This document shows positions 37,089 to 44,607 of a DNA stretch of 64,000 nt, in pieces. A program made the translations under genes and the position numbers. The stretch is from NCBI GenBank assembly GCA_027493525.1, contig JAOSKN010000002.1, positions 786,288-850,287 on the forward strand, given 5' to 3'. Each line of letters begins with the position of its first letter. Position 1 is the first letter of the stretch. This DNA is from Planctomycetota bacterium. GTDB lineage: Bacteria; Planctomycetota; SZUA-567; H5-PLA8. A model generated the notes under the pieces. The model saw only the letters and a list, made by a program, of their open reading frames with translations, had not been told where the DNA came from and made no database searches.

Positions 37089-38085
37089 TCACGACCCCCG
37101 CCGCTCCGTGTCCGCGAAGATCCGCTCGGCCAGTTCCGTGGACGCCAGGCCGTCGGCCGCGCCGACGCAGGGCTCGCGGTCCCGTTCGACGCATTCGAGG
37201 AAATGCCGGTCCTCGCCTTCGTACATGTCGTTGTGCTCGAAGGTGACGACTTCGGCCTTGCCGTCTTCGCGGAGCACGCGGAACGCGCCGTGCGTCTTGG
37301 CGTCGAAGCCGGCGGGCTTCTGGTCTTCCGGCAGGTCGAAATGAATCGTGCCTTTGGGTCCCAGCACGTCCTGGGCGTTCACGCCGCGCGACTTCCCCGG
37401 CAACCCCCACGACCAGCTCAGCGTCGTGCGGTCGCCCTTCTCGAAGACGATGTCGGCGACCCCCGTGTCCCACGCGCTGCCCGAGCCCAGGATCAGCAGG
37501 CTGGACTTCACCGAGACGGCCTTGCCGAAGGTCCAGAGGTTGAAATCGTGGTTGTGCACGCAGCCGTCGATGAACGGGCCGCCGCCCTTGTCCTTGTCGA
37601 TGAACCAGCGTCCCGGCCCGCCGCCGGCGAACATCTGCCGCCAGACGATCGGCCGCCCGAGCGCCTCGTCTTCCGTCAACAGCCGCTTGAGCGTGCCCCA
37701 GTGGTTGTCGAACCGCCGGCAGAAGGCCAGCATCAGCTTGATCCCCGCCTTGCGCGCGGCCGCGTCCATCTCGCGGCACTCCGAGCCGCGCAGCGCCATG
37801 GGCTTTTCCAGCATCACATGGACGCCCGCGGCGGCGCAGTCGAGCGTCACCGGCTTGTGCAGGAAGGTCGGCAGGCAGACCCAGGCCGCGTCGGGCTTGG
37901 CGCTTCTCGAGCAACTCCCGGTGGCTGGCGAAGACCTGCGTCTTGGGATGGTCCGCCTTGAACTTCTCGCGCGCCTCGGGGAACTCGTCGCTGACGGCGT
38001 AGATCTCGCGCTTGAGTTTGTTGGTCAGGACGCCGGCGTGATGGCGGCCCATCCCGCCGAGGCCGATAATGGCGATCTTCGACAT
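37089..38085 (-). CDS. Gfo/Idh/MocA oxidoreductase, frameshifted
   Basis: The N-terminal Rossmann part MSKIAIIGLGGMGRHHAGVLT (GXGXXG) is in one frame, and the rest (DCAAAGVHVMLEKPMAL ... RRFDNHWGTLKRL ... HNHDFNLWTFGKAV) is in another. The text meets around 37900, where ELLEKRQARRG should read ELLEKAKPDAAWVCLPTFLHKPVTLDC. One surplus C (or two missing bases) explains it. The joined protein of about 330 residues would be an NAD(P)-dependent sugar or inositol dehydrogenase; the EKP motif (catalytic Lys region) is intact. It may be a sequencing error rather than a pseudogene. Confidence 0.8.
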
Positions 38086-38154
38086 GATCAGGGGCTCCGG
38101 GACTGGAAAGCGTCCCAGTCTCCCGTCTGGGCTGGCGCTTTCCAGTGTAGGTCA

Positions 38155-38176
38155 GTTCCGAGTTCCGAGTTCCGAG
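38155..38176. repeat. Heptamer tandem repeat (GTTCCGA)3
   Basis: Three tandem copies of GTTCCGA upstream of the oxidoreductase gene start. Confidence 0.7.
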
Positions 38177-38272
38177 GGGGGAGAGGGGCGAAGCGACTTC
38201 ACCACAGAGTTCACAGAGGCCGGACTTATGAAAATGGAATCACATCTCTTGCAGTAATCGCTGGAGTCCGCT

Positions 38273-38318
38273 CACTGTTCACTGTCCACTGTCCACTGTT
38301 CACTGTCCACTGTTCACT
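38273..38318. repeat. Heptamer tandem repeat (CACTGTY)6.5
   Basis: Six and a half head-to-tail copies of CACTGTT or CACTGTC. The neighbouring minus-strand lipoprotein gene reads into the array: its last codons and stop are supplied by it. Confidence 0.85.
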
Positions 38319-38884
38319 TCTTTCTGCTCTCCCGTCTTGGCCTCCGGCTCGGTCTGCTCCTTCAAGTAGGCCGGCGCGCTGGGATCGGGCTTCCCGACGT
38401 GGGCGTTCAGGGCCCACAGGTCCTGGTCCGGTTCGAACTGCAGGAACGCGCTCTGGCCTTCGAGGCGGAAGCGGCAGGCCTTGGCCTGCTTCTCGCCCTG
38501 CTCGATTTCCACTTCCTGGACGTCGTCGGCCTCCAGGAACTTCTTGAAGAGCGCGACCTGCCGCCGCAGGCGCTCCGGATCTTCGAGAATCTTGGCCACG
38601 GCCGCTTCGGGCGAGCCGTTCTTGACGATGTTCTGGTCGCGGCTGGCGGGGGTGAGCAGAAAGGCCAGGAAGTAGTCGGCGCGCCCCGCTTCGAGCGCTT
38701 TGATCACGCTGCCCAGCGCGGCCTTGGGCGCATCCTGCGGATAGGTTTCCAGGTCGCGGTTGATCACCTGGGGCGGCGCGGGCGGGGCGGCCGGGGCCGG
38801 CACGAGTTTGGCGTTCGAGCCGCAGCCGCCCAGCAGCACCGCGCCCGCCAGCATGGCCCACGTCGCGCCATTCGTTGCACGCAT
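38300..38884 (-). CDS. Lipoprotein of unknown function
   Basis: 194 residues from ATG 38884 (GGAGG upstream). The signal peptide ends in the lipobox LLGGC, so the mature protein is lipid-anchored. A Pro/Ala-rich linker (KLVPAPAAPPAPPQ) precedes a globular domain (about 55-180) with an LLTPASRDQNI segment. The last six residues come from the CACTGTY heptamer array, suggesting the original stop was altered by repeat growth. No family recognised. Confidence 0.7.
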   Translation of the reverse strand: MRATNGATWAMLAGAVLLGGCGSNAKLVPAPAAPPAPPQVINRDLETYPQDAPKAALGSVIKALEAGRADYFLAFLLTPASRDQNIVKNGSPEAAVAKILEDPERLRRQVALFKKFLEADDVQEVEIEQGEKQAKACRFRLEGQSAFLQFEPDQDLWALNAHVGKPDPSAPAYLKEQTEPEAKTGEQKEVNSGQ

Positions 38885-38983
38885 CGCAAATCCTCCGCCC
38901 TTCGAGTCGAGCCAGTATGAAGTCCGAATTGCAGGATGCAACACCGCGGCGTGTCAATCGCGCGTAAAGAGTGGCCCGCGCAC

Positions 38984-39853
38984 TCAGACCAGGCAGCTTT
39001 TGAGGTGCCTGATGTTGCGCTGCAGGATGCCCAGCCGCTCGGACTCGGGGAACTTGCCGAGGGATTCGTCTTCGAGGCAGAGCGAACCCGCGTAGCCGGC
39101 GGCCTTGAGGATCTTCGCGATGCGCGCGTGGTCCATGTTGCCTTCGTCGAGCGGGCAGCAGTACTGCTTGTACTCCCAGCCGATCTCACGCTGCCGCGCG
39201 CGGTCGGCCGGCGGGTAGTTGATGTTCTTGGCGTGCGTGTGCCGCGCGCGCGCCGCGAAGCGCTCCATGATCCCGTAGATCTTATCGATGGGGTGGCCCC
39301 ACCAGTAGAAGTTGCCGGTGTCGAGCGTAAGGCCCATGCGTTCGGAGCCCACGCCCGCGAAAATCTTATCGAGGAACGCCGGGTCGTTGCTGATGTGCCC
39401 GTGGTTCTCTACGCCCAGCGCGACGCCGCTCCCTTCGGTCTCCGCCAGGATCCGCCGGGCGGCCTCGACGCAGCGCTGCGTGAAGGCGTCCAGCGCGATG
39501 TCCTTCCGCCGCGGGACCATGTCCACGCGAACCGCCGGCGCGCCCAGCGCCGCCGCCGCCCGCACCGCGCTCACGCCCCACGCCACCTCCGCGTCCAGGT
39601 CCCCGGCGAAATCGTTGGCCATCAGCAGCGCGCAGACCTTGGCGCCGTGCGCGTCGAAGGCCGCCTTGGCCGCCTTCCGCCCGGCCTCCGCGCCGAGTTC
39701 GAAAGGCTTTCCGCCGTTCCCGTGAAACCCGTCGGTGGTCGCCTCGCGCGTGAAGTTCAGTTCGACCGCGTTCACCTCCAGCGCCTTCAGCGCGGCCCAG
39801 GGATCGGCGATCCCGGTGTGCTTCAGCATCGCGTCGCGAGTCGAGACGTACAT
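38984..39853 (-). CDS. Sugar phosphate isomerase/epimerase (xylose-isomerase-like TIM barrel)
   Basis: 289 residues. The repeated beta-alpha pattern of an AP-endonuclease-2/xylose-isomerase-like TIM barrel is clear, with LGVENHGHISNDP (about 145), MGLTLDTGNFYWWG (about 180) and RHTHAKN (about 215) carrying the metal ligands Glu, Asp, His. These proteins act on sugars, inositols or related polyols, and are often coupled to Gfo/Idh/MocA dehydrogenases like the two in this window. No signal peptide. Confidence 0.85.
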   Translation of the reverse strand: MYVSTRDAMLKHTGIADPWAALKALEVNAVELNFTREATTDGFHGNGGKPFELGAEAGRKAAKAAFDAHGAKVCALLMANDFAGDLDAEVAWGVSAVRAAAALGAPAVRVDMVPRRKDIALDAFTQRCVEAARRILAETEGSGVALGVENHGHISNDPAFLDKIFAGVGSERMGLTLDTGNFYWWGHPIDKIYGIMERFAARARHTHAKNINYPPADRARQREIGWEYKQYCCPLDEGNMDHARIAKILKAAGYAGSLCLEDESLGKFPESERLGILQRNIRHLKSCLV

Positions 39854-39913
39854 GGGCGGCTCCTGGGGCCTGTGGCCTGTAATCTGTATTCTGTGCTCGG
39901 AGGTGGGGCAGGT

Positions 39914-39941
39914 ACAGATTACAGATTACAGATTACAGATC
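39914..39941. repeat. Heptamer tandem repeat (ACAGATT)4
   Basis: Four head-to-tail units ACAGATT (last ACAGATC) upstream of the sugar isomerase gene start. Confidence 0.8.
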
Positions 39942-40253
39942 AATCCTGTTCGGCCCGAGCTTTGCTTTTGCACGCGGTGGGTAATTTTTTCGCGCGGTTT
40001 ATTTTTCCTGCATTTTTCCCGGCGATGCTACGAGCATGGGTTTGGAACCGCTGCAATACGACTTCGGCTCCGACGACGTCCGGGGCTTGAAGTTCTTTAA
40101 ACCCATCCGCGCGCTCCTTACCCTTCCGCGGCTTGAGACCAGAACCACGCCCACCATCCCAACGGCCCCCAACCCACGCATGCAACTCCGAGGCCGAACA
40201 GGATTGATCCGCAATCCGCCTTTCTCCGTGTCTCCGTGGTGAGATGTTGCCGT
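39942..40253. other. Gene-free gap with CTCCGTG-type repeat
   Basis: About 300 bases between the ACAGATT array and the tetraheme gene stop contain no convincing gene. It includes a TCTCCGTGTCTCCGTGGTGAG stretch (about 40218-40243) of the same heptamer-like class as the other arrays. Confidence 0.4.
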
Positions 40254-42596
40254 TCAAGGCGCCGGGCGCGGGGCCGGGCCGGGGGCGCCGGCGTCGAGCC
40301 ACGCCTTCAGCAGCGCGATCTGCTCGGGCGTCAGGGCGGGGTGGCCGAGCGGCATGCCGGGCTTGACCGGCCCGTCGCGCGGCGCTTCGAGCTTCTCCAG
40401 CGTATCCTGGAAGGGCGGCACGCGGTCGCGCCGGTTTTCCTCGATGCGGTGTTCCACGCGCCAGAGGATCGGCGGCGGGGCGCCTGCTTCCTTCGGCTTC
40501 AGGATGTCCAGCCGCGTGCCGTCGGGCTGCAGGCTTCCGCGCCGGATGCCCGCGTAACTCGAAAGGTCCAGCCGCCGCGCGCGGTAGCCGTAGGCGCCGA
40601 TGTTCCCCGCGCCGCCGTCGAGGTCCGACATGTGGCAGTGCACGCAGGTATCCTGGAAGACCGCGTTGTTCACTTCCTCCCAGGTCGGCGCGTGTTCGAG
40701 CTTCACGGCGGCCTGCGGCGCGGGCTGGATGGGCGTGCCGGGGTCGCCATGAAAGATGAACGCGACCAGGGCCTTGATCTCGTCGCCGGCGAGTTCGAAC
40801 TTCGGCATGCGGGTCCTGGCGTCGACCTTCTGCGGGTCGCGGATCCACTCGCTGGCGGTGCGGTAGGTGAGCCGCTCGCGGGCGAAGCGGAGGTTGGGGG
40901 CCTCCGCGCGCCCTTCGTCCCAATTCCACGCGCCTTGGTCGGCGCCGAACTTCACGTTACCGAATTGATGGCAGGCGTGGCACTTGTACTTGGCGAAGAG
41001 TTCGCGGCCCTGCGCGACCCGCTCCGGGGCATCGTAACCCGCGCCGGCGGCTGCGTCGCGCGCGGCGGGCGGCTCGTGCCCGGCCAGCGCGGCCAGCGCG
41101 CGGAGGTAGCGCGTCAAGGTCTGCGCTTCGACGGGGTTCAGGTTCATCTGGACCATGCTCTCTTCAAGGTGCGGGCGGATGTCGTAAGGATTCTCGAGGT
41201 ACGCCTGGACCCACTCGCCGCGCACGCGCGCCCCGACGGCGAAGAGGCTCGGCGCGCGCAGCCCGTGGCGGATGCGCGAGCAGTTGCGGAAGAAGTGCGG
41301 ATGCTTCTCCAGCAGCCGGTCGTGCATCGCGGGGTCCTTCTCGAACTTGCGCAGCAGCACGTGGCACTCGACGCAGGTGGTGTTGGCCGGCTTGACCTCG
41401 TCCTCGATGCGCTGGTGGCAGTCGAGGCAGGAGTATTTCGTGACCAGATCGCGGCCGTCGGCGAGCGCGTCGGCCAGGCCCTGCGCGCCGGCGCGCTCGG
41501 CCAGCAACGCCGCGATGGCCGGATCCTTCGGCGCGGCGGCATAGAGCAGCTCGCGCGCGCGGATGCCCAGGTCGGGGGGCAGGTCTTTTTCGTCCAGCAG
41601 CGCTTTCAGGAGCGGGATGGCTTCGGCGGGCCGGCCGCTCGCCGCGAGGCAGAAGGCCCGGTCGTAGGCGGCTTGCGCGCGGCGCTTGGCCTGGGGGTAG
41701 GTCTCGAGGAAGCGCTGCCAGGCCTCGGCGGCCTCGGCGAGGGCGCCGCCGTGCATGAGCGCCTCGGCGCGCGCCGCCGAGACGGCCTCCCCGTATACGC
41801 CCAGCGTATCGGCCTTCGCGGCCAGTTCGAACTGCGCCTCGGCTTCTTTCATGCGCCCCAGTTCGGCCAGGGCCTGCGCGAAACGCATGTGCAGCGTCGC
41901 GCCGCTCCGCGCCGCCTCGATCCCTTCCACGGCCAGGAGCGCCTCCAGCTTCGCGGCGGCCTCCTCATAGAGCCGGCGCTGCCAGGCGAGCGCGGCGGCG
42001 GCGTCGAGCGCGGCGATCTTCGCCTGGGGCTCGTGCGCGGCCTTCAGGTCGGCCTCCAGCGCCGCGGCGCGCTCGCGCCGCGCGGCGGCCTCGTCCAGCA
42101 CCGGCTTCAAGTCCTGCAACAGCCGTTCCGGCGGGCGGTAGCCCAGGATGGACCCCGCGAATCCGCCCTGCGGATCGAGGATCACCAGCGACGGGGCCTC
42201 TTCGACGCCGTAGCGGCGCGCGAGCTCGGGATCCCCAGTCAGCGCGACGTAACGCGCCGCCGCGTGGGCTTTGAAGAACGCGAGCACTTCGGCGTTCTTG
42301 AAGGTGAGGCGTTCGAGAAGTTCGCAGCCGTACTCGCGCGGCGAACGGAAGTAGAGCAGGCGGAAAGTCGGCGGGTTCGCGCCGCGCCAGGCCGCCTCGT
42401 CCTGCACCCATTCGATCCCGCCTTCGGGCACGTCGGCCGCGTTGCCGCGAGGCTCGAACGCCGGGCCGGTCGGCGGGGCCTTGAGGGCGGCAACTTCGCC
42501 GTGCCGGCCGAAGGAGGCCAATGCCAACAGCCAGCCGGCCACCCACAAGGCGCCGCAGAGAGGACCGCGCCAACGCTTGGATTCAGGGCTGCCCAT
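40254..42596 (-). CDS. Tetraheme cytochrome c fused to thioredoxin-fold and TPR domains
   Basis: 780 residues. A hydrophobic N-terminus is followed by a thioredoxin-like segment (about 70-160: LLYFRSPREYGCELLERLTF ... RYGVEEAPSLVILDPQGGFAG) that lacks CXXC. A helical TPR-like region of about 200 residues follows. Four CXXCH heme-binding motifs start at Cys390, Cys408, Cys539 and Cys651. MPKFELAGDEIKALVAF (about 595) resembles the Met-ligand region of cytochromes c, and MPLGHPALTPEQIALLKAW near the C-terminus is typical of planctomycete-type Cytochrome C/PSCyt1 modules. It probably functions as a periplasmic electron carrier or sensor. The thioredoxin-fold fusion is unusual. It is divergent from the metalloprotease gene. 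Confidence 0.85.
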   Translation of the reverse strand: MGSPESKRWRGPLCGALWVAGWLLALASFGRHGEVAALKAPPTGPAFEPRGNAADVPEGGIEWVQDEAAWRGANPPTFRLLYFRSPREYGCELLERLTFKNAEVLAFFKAHAAARYVALTGDPELARRYGVEEAPSLVILDPQGGFAGSILGYRPPERLLQDLKPVLDEAAARRERAAALEADLKAAHEPQAKIAALDAAAALAWQRRLYEEAAAKLEALLAVEGIEAARSGATLHMRFAQALAELGRMKEAEAQFELAAKADTLGVYGEAVSAARAEALMHGGALAEAAEAWQRFLETYPQAKRRAQAAYDRAFCLAASGRPAEAIPLLKALLDEKDLPPDLGIRARELLYAAAPKDPAIAALLAERAGAQGLADALADGRDLVTKYSCLDCHQRIEDEVKPANTTCVECHVLLRKFEKDPAMHDRLLEKHPHFFRNCSRIRHGLRAPSLFAVGARVRGEWVQAYLENPYDIRPHLEESMVQMNLNPVEAQTLTRYLRALAALAGHEPPAARDAAAGAGYDAPERVAQGRELFAKYKCHACHQFGNVKFGADQGAWNWDEGRAEAPNLRFARERLTYRTASEWIRDPQKVDARTRMPKFELAGDEIKALVAFIFHGDPGTPIQPAPQAAVKLEHAPTWEEVNNAVFQDTCVHCHMSDLDGGAGNIGAYGYRARRLDLSSYAGIRRGSLQPDGTRLDILKPKEAGAPPPILWRVEHRIEENRRDRVPPFQDTLEKLEAPRDGPVKPGMPLGHPALTPEQIALLKAWLDAGAPGPAPRPAP

Positions 42597-42795
42597 GATC
42601 GTTCGCCTGGTTCCCGCCCGCGCGGCACCTGGACGCGCGAGGCGGACGTTCCTGAGTCCCCAATAGGACGAAACCGGCCGGCCTCACACGTGCAACAATT
42701 CGAAAAATCCGTGCCTGCGTGCCTGCCTCCGCCACATAGAATACTGGGACTGGAAGCCGGTTCCATCTCCGGCCAAAGGAGTCGATCGCCCGCCC

Positions 42796-44580
42796 ATGCT
42801 TCGATCCGGAACCTTCCGCGGCGTGCTGGCGGCCCTGTGCGGGCTGCTGCTGGCCGGCGTGGCGCACGCGGACCTGGTGCACCTCAAGAACGGCCGCGTG
42901 ATGCAAGGAGAAGTGGTCTCCGAAGACGACCAGGTCGTGGTGCTGAAGGTGCCCTACGGCGAGGTGAAGCTGCGGAAAGACCAGATCGACTTCATCGAGC
43001 GGCAGTCGCCCCAGGAATACCGCCTCGACCTGGGCCGCAATTTCCTGGCCCGCAAGCGCTTTGAAGAGGCCGTCGCCCAATTCGAGGAAGCGCTGCGCGG
43101 GGATCCCAACTCGCGCGGGACCCAGGCGGCGCTGGTCAATGCCTACCGCCAGCACGCGCAGGAGTTGCACCGCCAGCGCCGCTTCGAGGAAGCGCGCAAG
43201 CAGTACGGCAATCTGCTGAAGCTCGCGCCGGAGGATCTCGCCGCCGCCGAGGCGCTCAAGGAGCTCGAAGCGTCCCTCCAGAAACTGGAGGGCATGCTGG
43301 AAGAAGGGCGCAGGGCGCTGGCGCGGGAGGCCTGGGACGAGGCCATCTTGCACTTGCAGCAGGCGCTGGCCTACGCGCCGGACTCCGCCGCGAAGCTCGG
43401 CCCGCTCCTGGGCGCCGCCTACGCAAAGCAGGGGAAGGAGCTGTACCTCTCGCAGCGCTTCTCCGAGGCCGCCGCGTCGCTGGAGCGCGCCTTCGCCTTC
43501 GACGCCGGCCTGGCCAACACCTGGGAGAACCTGTACGCGGCCAGTTCGCTCACCGTGGTTCTGGGGCAGTTGAGCGACGGGCGGATCGACGAGGCCAAAA
43601 CGGGGCTGACGCGGCTCCTGAATTTCGCGCCGACCAACGCCTACGGGCTCTACATCGCCGGGCGGCTGGAACAGACCACGCGCAACTTCAAGCAGGCCGG
43701 GGAATTCTTTGCGCGCGGACTGCGGGAGCCGTTCAACAATCCCACCTCCGAAAACGTCGCCAGGCTGCGCGCGCAGCTCGAAGCGAAGCTCGGCATTCCC
43801 GACGGCGGCGCGGCGATCCGCTTCGACATCGACGCGCACGACCTGGCCGATTACGCGAAAACAACCGGCGACGCCTTCCAGACCTTCGAGACCGCCCACT
43901 TCAAGGTCTACCACTACAACGAGACCCTCGCGCAGGCCGCCGGCGAGACGCTGGAGTACCACCTGGAGCGCCAGCAGACTCTGAGCGGCCTGAAGGCGAA
44001 CTTCGAGCAGCCGCCCAAGGTCTTCCTCCACCGCACCAAGGAGGAATACCTCCAGGCCACCGGGCAGCAACCCTGGAGCGGCGGCATCGCCCGTTTCGCG
44101 CACCGCGGCGACGGGGTGATGGTCCGGGCCCAGATCCACTCCTGGCAGACCTCGCCCACGCTCCTGAAATCGGTGCTGCCGCACGAGCTGATGCACCTGC
44201 TGGTCAACTCGAACCTGAAGCGCTACGAGCAGCTCCCGGTGGCGGTTCACGAAGGGCTCGCCGTGATGATGGAGCCGGCGTTCCGGCAGCAGTATTACCT
44301 TTCCTTCCTGCAGCGGCGGATGGAGAGCAAGGCCTTCATTCCGCTCGACGCGCTGCTGACCTTGAAGGACTATCCGGGGGATCCGGACTTCTTCTACGCC
44401 GAGGGCCTGGCGCTGATGAAGTACCTCGCCAACAAGAAGGGGCTTGAAGCCGTGATGGGGCTGGTACGCGGCGCCGGGCAGGATGGCGGCGCGGAAGCGG
44501 GGCTGCTGGAACTCTCCGGCGCCGCCTCGATCGACGACCTGGAAGCCCAGTGGCGGCATTGGCTGCAGGGTTCGAAATAG
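42796..44580 (+). CDS. Secreted TPR protein with MA-clan metallopeptidase domain
   Basis: 594 residues. Signal peptide (about 1-25), a short SH3-like segment (DLVHLKNGRVMQGEVV), then five or more TPRs (about 70-310) with repeated 'FEEA..QFEEAL' text. The C-terminal domain has the zinc motif HELMH (His463, Glu464, His467) and the downstream Glu486 in VAVHEGLAVMME, so a peptidase active site looks complete. Periplasmic or secreted. The kinase gene at 44608 follows within 27 bases in the same direction, so the two are probably cotranscribed. Confidence 0.85.
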   Translation: MLRSGTFRGVLAALCGLLLAGVAHADLVHLKNGRVMQGEVVSEDDQVVVLKVPYGEVKLRKDQIDFIERQSPQEYRLDLGRNFLARKRFEEAVAQFEEALRGDPNSRGTQAALVNAYRQHAQELHRQRRFEEARKQYGNLLKLAPEDLAAAEALKELEASLQKLEGMLEEGRRALAREAWDEAILHLQQALAYAPDSAAKLGPLLGAAYAKQGKELYLSQRFSEAAASLERAFAFDAGLANTWENLYAASSLTVVLGQLSDGRIDEAKTGLTRLLNFAPTNAYGLYIAGRLEQTTRNFKQAGEFFARGLREPFNNPTSENVARLRAQLEAKLGIPDGGAAIRFDIDAHDLADYAKTTGDAFQTFETAHFKVYHYNETLAQAAGETLEYHLERQQTLSGLKANFEQPPKVFLHRTKEEYLQATGQQPWSGGIARFAHRGDGVMVRAQIHSWQTSPTLLKSVLPHELMHLLVNSNLKRYEQLPVAVHEGLAVMMEPAFRQQYYLSFLQRRMESKAFIPLDALLTLKDYPGDPDFFYAEGLALMKYLANKKGLEAVMGLVRGAGQDGGAEAGLLELSGAASIDDLEAQWRHWLQGSK

Positions 44581-44607
44581 GGCCGCGCAAGATTCCGGGG
44601 GGCGCGC

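Noticed and set aside
36892..38085. A single 397-residue protein over the broken oxidoreductase gene
   Set aside because: Only its first ~70 residues match the family; the rest is the wrong frame after the frame change.
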